From NCBI RefSeq assembly GCF_022538115.1, contig NZ_JAKZAL010000001.1:372001-436000 (forward strand): 64,000 nt of DNA, given 5' to 3'. Under the pieces are notes generated by a model that did no database searches, was not told the DNA's origin, and saw only the letters and a list, made by a program, of their open reading frames with translations. Position numbers and translations under genes: made by a program. Position 1 is the stretch's first letter. Each line of letters opens with the position of its first letter. Of the stretch, positions 31,782 through 41,412 are shown in pieces. The DNA is from Cognataquiflexum rubidum. GTDB taxonomy: Bacteria > Bacteroidota > Bacteroidia > Cytophagales > Cyclobacteriaceae.

Positions 31782-31895
31782 GATTTTAGATTTTTTTATC
31801 CAAAGATTCTTTCCTTTAAATATAACAGGGGTAAGGCTGTCTTAGAAATTATTAGATGTTTTTGGACATGATTTTTTGGGACTGAATAAAACTAA

Positions 31896-32876
31896 TCAAT
31901 CTTCAACTCCCAACCATTCAAAAACATCATCAAAATTGACGGTAACTGAAGAAAACCCATCAGGGTGCAGATTTGGGAAAATAGTCAGGCTGTTTTCCCT
32001 GTCCATCAGCAAAGCTTTTACAAAATGAAGCTTATGCCCTTCTGCCAGGCTTTGTTGTCCTTCCAGAAAAGCCCTTCCTGCTGTGGTATTGCCGAAGCTT
32101 TGGGTGTTGGGCCTTTTAAGTATTGCCGCAAATAATTGTTCGCCTTCCCTACATGTAGACCTGTCAATCAAGACCGCAACTTTAGGTAAAGGAGACAAGA
32201 CTTCCAATGCATTTGGAACGGTCACTTTTTGGACACCACCTATAAAGGATGCGCCGTTTACATATTCCCACTGTTCCTTTTTATTGTCATTATAAAAAAA
32301 TGCTCCCAAAACCCCTTCTCCAAGCAAAGGCCCCAATCCTGCCAACATTCCTTCAAAGCTCCCTTCTGTCAGGCTTCTGAGGTCTATGATCCAAGCATCT
32401 GTCCCTTCCAATTCTCTTGACCTAATCTGATCCTGAATGGCAATAGCCAAATCTTCGGGAGTTAACCGGGAGGTAGGAATGTCCAAATACGCTATGTTTT
32501 TGGGTAAAGAGGGTGTTTGTTTTTGCCCTAGAATACAATCAAAGGCATTTTTGTCTCCTGCTACAATTTCCCCTCTTGAGTTGACCACATAACCTTTCTC
32601 ATCCCCAATCAGCTCAAACACTTTATCTATTGCGGCATAAATATCCTCGATTTTCCGGGCACCCTTGGTCAAATCCGATATTGCCTGATCAATTTGGGAT
32701 TTCTTTATAGTATAATTGTAGCTATATGAATCCAAAAAATCATTTTCGACAACCTGAAGAAATTCATTCAAAAAGGCCTCTGCTTCTGGAGAAATAGTTT
32801 CTTCAATTTTTTCCTCAGTTTCCTGACAGGAAAAAGTCAGCATAACGATAGCAAGTATTGAAAGAAATCGTTTCAT
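31896..32876 (-). CDS. S41 family peptidase-like lipoprotein, probably non-catalytic
   Basis: 326 residues from the ATG at 32876, chosen because a lipoprotein signal follows directly (MLTFSC, Cys 19). The central and C-terminal parts follow the S41 (tail-specific protease) core: IAYLDIPTSRL, DAWIIDLRSLTEGS (usually IDLRxNxGG), and VAVLIDRSTCREGEQLFAA. In active enzymes the last segment normally reads T-A-S-S-G-E with the nucleophilic Ser; here it is T-C-R-E-G-E, so catalysis is doubtful. No PDZ domain is obvious. The role is unknown; binding of protein C-termini is possible. Confidence 0.7.
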   Translation of the reverse strand: MKRFLSILAIVMLTFSCQETEEKIEETISPEAEAFLNEFLQVVENDFLDSYSYNYTIKKSQIDQAISDLTKGARKIEDIYAAIDKVFELIGDEKGYVVNSRGEIVAGDKNAFDCILGQKQTPSLPKNIAYLDIPTSRLTPEDLAIAIQDQIRSRELEGTDAWIIDLRSLTEGSFEGMLAGLGPLLGEGVLGAFFYNDNKKEQWEYVNGASFIGGVQKVTVPNALEVLSPLPKVAVLIDRSTCREGEQLFAAILKRPNTQSFGNTTAGRAFLEGQQSLAEGHKLHFVKALLMDRENSLTIFPNLHPDGFSSVTVNFDDVFEWLGVED

Positions 32877-33107
32877 ATGGTATCCGTTATATCTGAGAAT
32901 ATTATAAAAATATACTGTTAAATTCAAAAATTCAAAGAATTTTTTGAAATCTTGGATGATGATTTTTTTATTGAATGGCAATGATTTATGATTCCGTTGA
33001 TGTGATTTATTTCCCTTTTGAATAAAAATCAAGATTATACCTAACTTCTTTAAGTAAAGCTGGGTTAGTATAAGCATGCAAAATTTTAATTTTCAAATTA
33101 TATTTCA

Positions 33108-35462
33108 ATGAAATTTCTCCCCTGCTTTAGCTTTTCCAATTGTTTGCTTTTAGGCATATTTTGTTTTTTACCATTCATTTCAAATGGACAGGATCAATCA
33201 TTTACGATCAAAGGAACTGTCATCGATGCTGATTCCAAACAGCCGGTGCTGTTTATGCAGGTTGCACTTTTCAAACCTGGAACAGATACTCCGGTGACCT
33301 TTTCTGATACCAAGGACAATGGGGAATTTTCCCTATCTGCTCCAAACGGAAGCTATGAATTGAATTTCTACCTGATCGGGTATGACAAGAAAACCATTGC
33401 CGACATCCGCTTGAATGGCAATACCGATCTAGGAAAAATCGAGGTCAAAAGTGAAAACCAAAATCTGGAAGAAGTCGTGGTGCAGTCCACCAAATTCCCT
33501 TTTCGCGCAGATGTGGAAGGCATTACGATCAACCCTGAAGCCAATATGTCTAACCTCGGGGGTACTTTGTTGGATATCCTGAGAAACACACCTTCAGTCA
33601 GTGTCAGTGATGATGGTACGATCGCGCTGAGGGGAAGTACCGGAACCAACATACTCATCAATGGACGGAACTCCTCCCTGACCCAAAACCTCGACCAACT
33701 CCCGGCAAGTGCTGTGGAGCAGATCAAAATCATCAATAACCCCAATGCAAGATTTGATGCGGATGCTGAAGGCGGCGTGATCGACATTATCCTCAAAAAA
33801 GGAGAAGACCTCGGCACAAACGGAAGTGCAGAACTGACCTATGGAACACGGGGAAGGATGAATACCGGAGCAAGGTTGAACCACAGGACCTTCAAGTACA
33901 ATCTCTATGGGGGATACAATTTCAGAGATTGGAGAAATGTGGGGACAAGAACTTCCGACAGGATACTTTTCGAAGAAGATGAACGCCTCCTTCAGGAAAC
34001 CGACATGGAATCCCAAAATATCGGACATACCTTCAACTATGGAGGAGATTATTACTTTGGCAAGAATATCATCAGCTACGAAGGGGTTTTCACTACCAAT
34101 TTCGACAGTCAGATAAACACTTTGTATTCCCAACTCAGCAGGAATTCCACCGGAGAACCTATTTTGGATTTCGTCAGGAGAAATAATGAAACCGAAGACG
34201 ACGACGGCGTGGACAATGCCATTATCTACGAACGGACATTTGACAACCCCGATCAGTCATTCCGTTTTTTGGCGAGCAGTTCTTACAGAAATCAATACAA
34301 GGTTCAGAATATTGATGTTTTCACTAACTCAAGCGAAGCAACTGAAGAAAACCGTACAGGTCAGGAACGCGGATTTACGGATGAAACCAGAAACATCTAC
34401 GTATTTCAGGCAGATTATATCCATCCAATTTCTGAACAAAAGAAAATAGAAACAGGTCTGAAATCCATTTTGAGGGAATTTGACAATGATTTTGTTTTCC
34501 AGAGATTTCAGGAGGGAAACCAGGATTTTGTCACCGACCCCAATGTCAGCAACAGGTTTATCTACAAAGACCAAGTGTATGCAGGTTACTTTATCTACGC
34601 TGCATCTTCCGAAAAAATTGATTATTCTTTCGGACTGAGGGGAGAATATACCAACCTCAATACCGAACTGATCAACACCAATGAAATCAACAAGCAGAAT
34701 TACCTCAATCTGTTTCCAAGTGCGCAGGTGCTGTACAAGCTGAACGAGGAGAATTCCCTGAAATTTACTTACAGCAGGAGGATCGACCGGCCAAGACCTT
34801 GGAGACTTAATCCATTTCCGGATATCACCGATTCACTCAGTATCCGAAGGGGCAATCCAAACCTTCAGCCTGCGAAAATCCACTCACTCGAGTTTGGACA
34901 CATGCTCAACAGAGCAAAATCAAGCTTTACTACCAATGCATTTTTCAGACATGTGGATGGGCAGGAAGACATGATTACCATCATTCAGGATGGGATTTCC
35001 TACATTCAGCCTGAGAATTTGAACACTGCGGTGTCTTATGGTTTGGAATTGATCGGATTGGGAGAAGTCACGCCGTGGTGGAATATCAGCGGTGGCCTGA
35101 CGATGTTTAGGATCATCGTCGATGGTTCTAATGTTGAAAATGGAGCGATCAACAAAGGTTTTGCTTGGAACACCAAACTCACGAGTGATTTCAAACTTCC
35201 TTGGGGAATCAATTTTCAGATTGTGGCCAATTACGATTCTCCCGAAATCGAAGCCCAAGGACGGGATCTTTCCCAATATTTTGTGGATGCCAACGTGATG
35301 AAAACATTCTTCCAAAGTCGAGGAAGCCTTGCCTTGAGTGTTCGTGATATTTTCGATACCCTCAGATTTGCAGGCGAAAACAGAACAGCGGCATTTTCTC
35401 AGGATTTTTATTCCAAGATGGAAACAAGGATATTCTTGTTGAGCGCCAAGTTTAATTTTTGA
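33108..35462 (+). CDS. TonB-dependent receptor with CarboxypepD_reg-like and outer membrane beta-barrel domains
   Basis: 784-residue outer membrane protein. After the signal peptide, a CarboxypepD_reg-like domain (about 27-110, ending DLGKIEVKSENQNLEEVVVQ) is followed by a plug domain (GTLLDILRNTPSVSVSDDG, NARFDADAEGGVIDI) and an OMP_b-brl_3-type barrel up to the C-terminal aromatic residue (AKFNF). This is the short class without classical SusD partners. The substrate is unknown; peptides, metals or glycans are all possible. It is divergent from the S41-like lipoprotein gene, 231 bp away. Confidence 0.92.
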   Translation: MKFLPCFSFSNCLLLGIFCFLPFISNGQDQSFTIKGTVIDADSKQPVLFMQVALFKPGTDTPVTFSDTKDNGEFSLSAPNGSYELNFYLIGYDKKTIADIRLNGNTDLGKIEVKSENQNLEEVVVQSTKFPFRADVEGITINPEANMSNLGGTLLDILRNTPSVSVSDDGTIALRGSTGTNILINGRNSSLTQNLDQLPASAVEQIKIINNPNARFDADAEGGVIDIILKKGEDLGTNGSAELTYGTRGRMNTGARLNHRTFKYNLYGGYNFRDWRNVGTRTSDRILFEEDERLLQETDMESQNIGHTFNYGGDYYFGKNIISYEGVFTTNFDSQINTLYSQLSRNSTGEPILDFVRRNNETEDDDGVDNAIIYERTFDNPDQSFRFLASSSYRNQYKVQNIDVFTNSSEATEENRTGQERGFTDETRNIYVFQADYIHPISEQKKIETGLKSILREFDNDFVFQRFQEGNQDFVTDPNVSNRFIYKDQVYAGYFIYAASSEKIDYSFGLRGEYTNLNTELINTNEINKQNYLNLFPSAQVLYKLNEENSLKFTYSRRIDRPRPWRLNPFPDITDSLSIRRGNPNLQPAKIHSLEFGHMLNRAKSSFTTNAFFRHVDGQEDMITIIQDGISYIQPENLNTAVSYGLELIGLGEVTPWWNISGGLTMFRIIVDGSNVENGAINKGFAWNTKLTSDFKLPWGINFQIVANYDSPEIEAQGRDLSQYFVDANVMKTFFQSRGSLALSVRDIFDTLRFAGENRTAAFSQDFYSKMETRIFLLSAKFNF

Positions 35463-35515
35463 TTGGGATCATGTATTTCTTTTGATTCCCAGAAGTTAAA
35501 AAACGCGGGTATTGA

Positions 35516-35583
35516 AGTTTACTTTGTAGGCGTAAACTAGTTTATGTTAGCAATGTAAACTCATTTACTTTTGCAGCGTAAAC
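35516..35583 (+). promoter_or_regulatory. Orphan promoter with paired GTAAAC operators
   Basis: Two related palindromes, GTAAACTAGTTTAT (35532-35545) and GTAAACTCATTTAC (35555-35568), with further TTTAC and GTAAAC half-sites on either side. A perfect -7 box, TACTTTTG (35566-35573), overlaps the second. The first open gene in this direction begins over 320 bp away. Confidence 0.55.
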
Positions 35584-35643
35584 TTTTTGGATTTTTGTAA
35601 TCGTTAAATCCTAATTTTCAGAAAGGAATGACGGTTGGTGGTG

Positions 35644-35717
35644 CGTCATCTTGAATCCGAGGTACGAGGATGAAAGATCTCAGAATAATGAGACACTTCA
35701 CTACGTTCAGTGTGACG
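35644..35717. repeat. REP-like hairpin repeat
   Basis: Starts CGTCATCTTGAA and ends TTCAGTGTGACG as an imperfect inverted repeat, with AGATCTCA and TGAGA forming an inner stem and CACTTCACTACG before the end. This pattern resembles a widespread intergenic repeat of Bacteroidota genomes. Confidence 0.6.
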
Positions 35718-35909
35718 ACTCCGACATAACATCGTTAAAAATTAAAATGCTGAGGACTCCGGATGACGGAGGAACTACCGTGTTCAATCTCTGATAAATA
35801 AGGGCTCTGTAAGAGTGCCAGAAGGAAAATCATATTTAATTTTATAAATTGTAAGCCTTCCCAAATTATAATGGGCTAATCTTTGATATTCTTCTTTAAA
35901 CTTTAGATA

Positions 35910-36842
35910 ATGACTGAAAGCAGCAATGTCCCGGCCTTTGAAGGCATCATGGTTCCAATGGTGACACCTCTACTTTCCAATGGGGAATTGGACAAAAAGG
36001 GCGTCGAAAGGGTCGTCAAACACTTGGTCAACGGAGGCGTTCAGGGTATTTTCATTCTTGGGACTACCGGTGAAGCCGCAAGTCTGAAGCCGGCGATAAA
36101 AAAAGACCTGATCGAAATCTCCTGCAAAGAAGCCAATGGAAAAACACCCGTTTTTGTAGGGATTACCCATACAGCTTTGGAAGTCAGTCTCAAACTGGCA
36201 AGGTCTGCCAAGGAAAACGGCGCTGTAGCAGTGGTAGCTGCATTGCCTTATTATTTTGCTTTGGATCAGGATGATATTTTCCATTATTATGTGAAGCTAG
36301 CCGACCATAGTCCGCTGCCTTTGTTTTTGTACAATTATCCGGTGATGACCAAGTCCACTATTGCTCCCGAAACCGTGCTGAAGTTGGCAAAACATGCCAA
36401 TATCATCGGATTGAAGGACAGTTCGGGTAATGGCGTTTACTTCCAGAAATTGATCCCTATCAAACAGGAATACCCTGAATTTTCCTTGCTTGTCGGCCCG
36501 GAAGAAATGTTGGCGCAGGCCATCCTTTCAGGTGCTGATGGTGGAGTAAATGGCGGTGCCAATATTTTCCCTTCGCTGTATGTAAAGATGTTTGAGGCTG
36601 CAAAAGCGAGGGATTTTGAGAAAGTCGAACAGATTCAATCTCTCATTTTGGAGATTTCAAACGGCCTGTACAATTCCAGTCCAAAGAGTTCAAGCTACCT
36701 TTGTGGTGTAAAAGAAAGCCTTTATTTTTTGGGGATTTGTGAACCCCATCTTGCGCCTCCGCTTCTTCCCGTGGACAGAAAACACAAAGAAGACATCATT
36801 CAAAACTTAGAAAGAATTCTCCTGAATATTAGAAATGTTTAA
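35910..36842 (+). CDS. Dihydrodipicolinate synthase / N-acetylneuraminate lyase family aldolase
   Basis: 310-residue class I aldolase of the DapA/NanA family. Substrate-binding GTTGEA (about 51-56), the catalytic Tyr in YNYPV and the Schiff-base Lys in IGLKDSSG (about 167-174) are all present. Residues after the Lys and the neighbouring sodium:solute symporter suggest a catabolic lyase (sialic acid or keto-deoxy sugar) rather than lysine synthesis, but the substrate cannot be fixed from motifs alone. The transporter gene starts 184 bp downstream, with a dispersed repeat between them. Confidence 0.88.
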   Translation: MTESSNVPAFEGIMVPMVTPLLSNGELDKKGVERVVKHLVNGGVQGIFILGTTGEAASLKPAIKKDLIEISCKEANGKTPVFVGITHTALEVSLKLARSAKENGAVAVVAALPYYFALDQDDIFHYYVKLADHSPLPLFLYNYPVMTKSTIAPETVLKLAKHANIIGLKDSSGNGVYFQKLIPIKQEYPEFSLLVGPEEMLAQAILSGADGGVNGGANIFPSLYVKMFEAAKARDFEKVEQIQSLILEISNGLYNSSPKSSSYLCGVKESLYFLGICEPHLAPPLLPVDRKHKEDIIQNLERILLNIRNV

Positions 36843-36844
36843 TA

Positions 36845-36993
36845 TGTATGTTCGCAATGATGCCAGTAAATAAGATATCTATTCTAATTCTGGTATGCGG
36901 ACTTAAAAGCCCGGTACATCGGTCTTCCGACTTCGGTCTTCCGTCCCGTTTGAAAAAAAATATGGGTTTCCTGGTAGAGAAGCGGGTAACCAT
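36845..36993 (+). repeat. Dispersed 148-bp intergenic repeat, copy B
   Basis: Same orientation and nearly gap-free similarity to 25048-25195. It fills the gap between the aldolase and symporter genes and may separate their expression. Confidence 0.75.
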
Positions 36994-37026
36994 AATGCTT
37001 AATCCCTGAATTCTTTTGCCCAAACC

Positions 37027-38523
37027 ATGAAAATCCACAGCCTAGACCTGATCGTATTCCTGATTTATATGCTTGGAATCGTTGGTTTTGGGGTTTCCTT
37101 TTACTTCAGAAAAAATTCGGCAGCTGACTTTGTCACTGGCGGCGGAAAATTGCCGGCTTGGGCATTGGGAATGTCGATTTTTGCGACCTATGTCAGCAGC
37201 ATCAGTTTTTTGGCATTGCCGGGAAGCGCCTTTCAAGGCAATTGGAATGGATTTGTTTTTAGCTTATCGATTCCAGTCGCTGCCTTCATCACTGTCAGGT
37301 ATTTTGTCCCATTGTACAGAAAAATCCAAAGTCCTTCAGCCTATGCTTTTTTGGAGGAAAGGTTTGGTCCTTGGGCAAGGATCTATGCATCGAGTTGCTA
37401 CCTCCTCACCCAACTCGCGAGGATGGGCGCCATCTTGTACCTCTTGGCTTTGCCGATGCATGTGTTGTTTGGTTGGAGCATTCCTTTGATTATCCTTTTT
37501 ACTGGATTAGCGGTGGTGGTCTATGCGACTATGGGCGGGATTTCGGCGGTAGTTTGGACCGATGCGGTACAGGGAATTGTCCTGATTGCAGGGGCTGTGG
37601 GCTGTTTTGTATTGATTGTCTTCCATATGCCGGAAGGAATCACGCAGATTTGGGATATCGCCCAAAAAGACAACAAACTCTCTTTGGGAAGTCTTTCCTC
37701 TGACCTCGGGCAAAGTACCTTTTGGGTGGTTTTGGTCTATGGGTTATTTATCAACCTTCAGAATTTTGGTATTGACCAAAGCTATATACAGCGCTATAAA
37801 AGTGCCAAAACAGAACAGGAAGCCAAAAAATCCACTTGGCTCGGAAGCTTGCTTTACATTCCCGTCTCCTTGCTTTTCTTCGTGATTGGGACGAGTCTGT
37901 ATGCTTATTACCAAGTATTCTCCGACTCCTTGCCGCCTGAACTCCAAACAATAGATCAAGCCGATAAAGTCTTTCCCTACTTTATAGCGACTGTTTTACC
38001 GCCGGGAATTTCGGGATTGGTGATTGCCGCCATTTTTGCTGCAGGGATGAGTACGGTTTCTACGAGTATCAACAGTTCGGCAACGGTCATTCTCGAAGAC
38101 CATTTCAAAAAATACATCCAACCTAATCCATCTCAAAATACCCAAATCAGGGTTTTGTATGCTGCTTCTTTGGGAATGGGAATAGCAGGACTATTGATCG
38201 GATTGGCCTTCAACGGCGTGGAAAGTGCTTTGGAGGCTTGGTGGGCTTTGGCTTCGATTTTTAGCGGAGGGATTTTGGGTTTGTTCTTTTTGGCACTTTT
38301 GGGAAAAACCAAAACTAATGTTCCCGCCATCGCAGCAGTCCTATCCGGATTGGCAGTGATTGCGTGGATCAGCTTGGGAGAATTCCTTCCCGAAGCCATC
38401 AGACCTTCCTTCTTGCTACATAAAAATTTAGCCATCGTCTTTGGAACAATGGCTATTTTCTTGGTGGGATTTTTATTAAGTTGGATTTTCAACTCCAGCA
38501 AAATTAGAAAGAGATTGGTTTAA
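37027..38523 (+). CDS. Sodium:solute symporter family transporter
   Basis: 498-residue SSS-family permease with about 13 membrane helices. It begins with the typical short outside segment followed by KNSAADFVTGGGKLPAWALG, the family hallmark, and has TYVSSISFLALPGSAF with the sodium-binding Ser residues and GMSTVSTSINSSATV in helix 8. Located after the DapA/NanA-family lyase on the same strand, it probably imports that enzyme's substrate, such as a sialic acid or other sugar acid. Its stop overlaps the convergent phosphoesterase gene by four bases. Confidence 0.9.
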   Translation: MKIHSLDLIVFLIYMLGIVGFGVSFYFRKNSAADFVTGGGKLPAWALGMSIFATYVSSISFLALPGSAFQGNWNGFVFSLSIPVAAFITVRYFVPLYRKIQSPSAYAFLEERFGPWARIYASSCYLLTQLARMGAILYLLALPMHVLFGWSIPLIILFTGLAVVVYATMGGISAVVWTDAVQGIVLIAGAVGCFVLIVFHMPEGITQIWDIAQKDNKLSLGSLSSDLGQSTFWVVLVYGLFINLQNFGIDQSYIQRYKSAKTEQEAKKSTWLGSLLYIPVSLLFFVIGTSLYAYYQVFSDSLPPELQTIDQADKVFPYFIATVLPPGISGLVIAAIFAAGMSTVSTSINSSATVILEDHFKKYIQPNPSQNTQIRVLYAASLGMGIAGLLIGLAFNGVESALEAWWALASIFSGGILGLFFLALLGKTKTNVPAIAAVLSGLAVIAWISLGEFLPEAIRPSFLLHKNLAIVFGTMAIFLVGFLLSWIFNSSKIRKRLV

Positions 38524-39758
38524 TCCTCCTTTTTTGCTTCCAAAGGAATATCCGGAAAAGTATCGATGACATTCCCGTCTTCGTCTATCGAGATAAAACT
38601 CCAACGGCTTTCTTCCACAGTAAGCAACGTAAAGGCCCTGATAGATTGGGCTTTGTTCAGGTACCAAGTACTGTCGACTGAATGGATTTTTCTTGGCGTG
38701 ACTCCATACGAACCGTCACCAACATAAATAATACCGGCTTCGTTGACTTCCATATTCTTGATCGGAAAGGTTCTTTTGTAAGCATGGTCATGATTTTCAA
38801 AGGCAATTTCTACTCCGTTGGCTTCAAAAATTGGGGTCCATGTTTCCCTGACCAAGGTCTGTACGGTTCCGGAATATTCCCTCACAGAAGGATAGCCCGG
38901 GACATGGTAAATCGGAATTTTGTGGTTCACTTTTTTCCTTTCATCCAATATTTTTGTTAACCAATCCGTTTGGGCACCAAGTATCGGATTGGAATGCTCT
39001 GTGTCCAAAATGATCAAACTCAGGTAATCGCCAAAGTCGAGGACATTGTATCCGGGTTGGCCGGGGAAAGAAAATAGGCTGTAAAAATACGGTGCAATGC
39101 GTGCCCTGAATTCATTGTTTTGGACGTAACCTTCGTGCTTGGTATAATAACCGCCTACCACCTCATGATTCCCTGCAGCAACAATACATGGCAAAATTCT
39201 TTTGTCTGCCGTCACCAAGGTATTTTTATAAGCATCAAACCAATCGTAAATCCTTTGGATATTTTCGGCAAGGCCATTTTCATAAGCCATGTCTCCACCG
39301 ATGATCACAAAATCAGGTTCTTGTGCAGCAACAACGCGGTTGGTTTTCTCTAGCCATTCCTTTTGATGCATGGAATCCCCACCAATGGCGATTTTGAGCG
39401 ATTTGTTGTTTAGATTTTTTGGAAGGGTTCGGAAGTAATAGACGGATTCCGATGAAGCAAACTTCAGTTCATATTCCGTATTTGGCCTCAAACCCTGAAT
39501 TCCAACCCGATGGATATACCTTGGCGAAAAGGGATAAGGCAGCACATCACTTTCGAATGAATGCCACTTCTCCGTTCCTTTTCTTCTGAAATACAATGTC
39601 GTCGGGTTGATTTCGTCCATGTGCCAATCCACATCCATGGTCGTAGCCGGATCCGAAGTCCAAGTGAGGTAGAAGGCATGGGGTTCAGTTTGGGCAAAGC
39701 CTAAATGGGCCATCAGGACAAAGCTGAGTAGGAAAAGGATTCTTTTGATTTTTATCAT
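38520..39758 (-). CDS. Exported purple acid phosphatase-like metallophosphoesterase
   Basis: 412 residues from the ATG at 39758, which gives a clean signal peptide (LSFVLMAHLGFAQ); an upstream ATG adds 37 residues without a signal. An N-terminal fibronectin-like domain (about 25-115) precedes a calcineurin-like domain with GGDMAYENG, AAGNHEVVGG and ENHDHAYKR, the metal-ligand blocks II, III and V. The first block is altered (IGGDSMHQ) and the fourth reads HVPGYPS. Most likely a periplasmic phosphatase or phosphodiesterase. It converges on the symporter gene. Confidence 0.85.
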   Translation of the reverse strand: MIKIKRILFLLSFVLMAHLGFAQTEPHAFYLTWTSDPATTMDVDWHMDEINPTTLYFRRKGTEKWHSFESDVLPYPFSPRYIHRVGIQGLRPNTEYELKFASSESVYYFRTLPKNLNNKSLKIAIGGDSMHQKEWLEKTNRVVAAQEPDFVIIGGDMAYENGLAENIQRIYDWFDAYKNTLVTADKRILPCIVAAGNHEVVGGYYTKHEGYVQNNEFRARIAPYFYSLFSFPGQPGYNVLDFGDYLSLIILDTEHSNPILGAQTDWLTKILDERKKVNHKIPIYHVPGYPSVREYSGTVQTLVRETWTPIFEANGVEIAFENHDHAYKRTFPIKNMEVNEAGIIYVGDGSYGVTPRKIHSVDSTWYLNKAQSIRAFTLLTVEESRWSFISIDEDGNVIDTFPDIPLEAKKED

Positions 39759-39888
39759 GGGAGGAAAATATTGGTATTGGAATTTAAAGCTACCTGCAAA
39801 TTTCAGGGTTTCAAAAAATGGCTGAAAATATAATGTTGAGATAATATCCCTCCAAGGGTTTTGAACCATTGGAGGGTTTGTTTACTAT

Positions 39889-41412
39889 TTATGGATTTTC
39901 CCTTAGCCATTCTTTCATTGCAAGGTACACCCCATTGGTCCACCCGAATCCATCTTGGACGGGATATTCACCGCCTCCGGCCTCTAGGCTGAGGTCCTCC
40001 ACGTTATATTTTTCCATCATTTTTCCGGTACGGTCAAAAACCGATTCGTTGAGGTAAGTCCATCTTTCTGCCAAAGTTTTGGCCAGGTCTTTTCTGCCAT
40101 AGTTGAGCATGGCCTGAAATCCTATCCACTGTAGCGGCGCCCAACCATTGGGTGCATCCCATTGCTGTCCGGTGTTGAAATTGGTTGTCACCAATCCTCC
40201 TGGCTTCAGAAAATTCTTTTCGACATATTCCAATACCCGTGCAGCTTGCTCCACAGTTGCCATTCCGGAATACAACGGATATAGCATCGCAAGTGAAGGT
40301 CTTTCTACTTTATCTTTGAATTTGATATGGTAATCGAGGTAGATTCCCCTTTCCTCTTCCCAACAATAGCGCTCAATTCCCTCCATCCTGTTTTTATGGA
40401 ACAGTTCCATCCTAGTGATTTCTTTGGAATCCTCTTTCTCGAGTTTCATTCCCTTGATGATAACTCTCTCCGTTTCAGCGAGCAACACATTGAGGTCAAT
40501 GGGAATCAAGGCAATCGTCTGTACACTTCTCAGGTCATTGGGGTCATAGAGCCAACGTGAACTGAAATCCCAACCTGATTCGCAGGCAGCCCTCAGGTTG
40601 CGGAAAAGCTTCTCCGGAAACCTAGTCGATTGGTCAGAAAGCTCCACATCTTCGACAAAGGATTCAGCCCTTGGGGTATTTTCATCATCCCAATACCTGT
40701 TCAAAGCGGTGTCGTCATCCATCCTGACGACACGGTTATAGTATTTTCCGGGCAAAGGAATCTCTGTTTCCCCTTCAATCCAGAATAGATATTCCATCCA
40801 TATCTCAGGTTGGTACTTCTTGATGCTTTCTTCGTCTCCTTTGGCTTCAGCCAACAATTCTACCATTTTGGCAAAAAAAGGAGGCTGCGATCTGGATAGG
40901 AAGTAAGTCCTATTGCCATTGGGAATATGGCCGACGGTTCGGATCAGATGCGCAAAATTATCCACCATGTTTTCGATCAGGTCGGTCCTTCCGGAGACTT
41001 TCAACCCCAACATGGTAAAATAACTGTCCCAATAATAGATCTCCCGAAACCTTCCACCCGGGACAATGTAAGGATGTGGCAAAGGGATCAGACTGGAATT
41101 TTCAACTTCTTCATCCGCTTCTCTGGTAAGGAGGTCCCATTGCAACTTGAGCCTGTCCTCTAAGTTGATGGCTTTGGGGAGGTTGAGTTTTTTGTATTCC
41201 GGTTCTTCGGGATAGTCAAAGTTTTTGTCAAGAAATGATTTCAGGTCAAATCCCGGGGTTTTTATTTCCTCGTAAAAATCCTTCAAAATGTCATGGACAT
41301 CCCGCTTGGGAATGCTGTCCACGAAAGTCTTGGAATCAGGAAAAACCCCGCTCATCTGGATCACTTCAAAAAGTTCCAGGTATATGTCTTCCGGTTGCTC
41401 GTAAAATTTCAT
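39889..41412 (-). CDS. Trehalase, glycoside hydrolase family 37
   Basis: 507-residue GH37 trehalase, hydrolysing trehalose to two glucoses. Signature 1 is PGGRFREIYYWDSYF and signature 2 is QWDAPNGWAPLQW; the glycine-rich segment AGGGEYPVQDGFGW is near the end. No signal peptide, so it is cytoplasmic like TreF. The ATG at 41412 overlaps the stop of the upstream MFS gene in an ATGA, a strong reason to prefer it over an ATG 48 bp upstream. The two genes form an uptake and hydrolysis operon. Confidence 0.93.
   Translation of the reverse strand: MKFYEQPEDIYLELFEVIQMSGVFPDSKTFVDSIPKRDVHDILKDFYEEIKTPGFDLKSFLDKNFDYPEEPEYKKLNLPKAINLEDRLKLQWDLLTREADEEVENSSLIPLPHPYIVPGGRFREIYYWDSYFTMLGLKVSGRTDLIENMVDNFAHLIRTVGHIPNGNRTYFLSRSQPPFFAKMVELLAEAKGDEESIKKYQPEIWMEYLFWIEGETEIPLPGKYYNRVVRMDDDTALNRYWDDENTPRAESFVEDVELSDQSTRFPEKLFRNLRAACESGWDFSSRWLYDPNDLRSVQTIALIPIDLNVLLAETERVIIKGMKLEKEDSKEITRMELFHKNRMEGIERYCWEEERGIYLDYHIKFKDKVERPSLAMLYPLYSGMATVEQAARVLEYVEKNFLKPGGLVTTNFNTGQQWDAPNGWAPLQWIGFQAMLNYGRKDLAKTLAERWTYLNESVFDRTGKMMEKYNVEDLSLEAGGGEYPVQDGFGWTNGVYLAMKEWLRENP

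Larger units (their letters stand above)
35463..35909. other. Intergenic region with orphan promoter/operator and REP-like repeat
   Basis: 447 bp without a gene. The left part has two GTAAAC palindromes over a -7 box (35516-35583). The middle has a REP-like hairpin repeat (35644-35717) and further CTCCG/CGGAG inverted repeats (about 35755-35775). No open frame follows the promoter. Confidence 0.65.

Noticed and set aside
32877-33077. Longer N-terminus for the S41-like protein
   Set aside because: The extra 67 residues are A/T-rich and precede a normal lipoprotein signal, so they are untranslated spacer.
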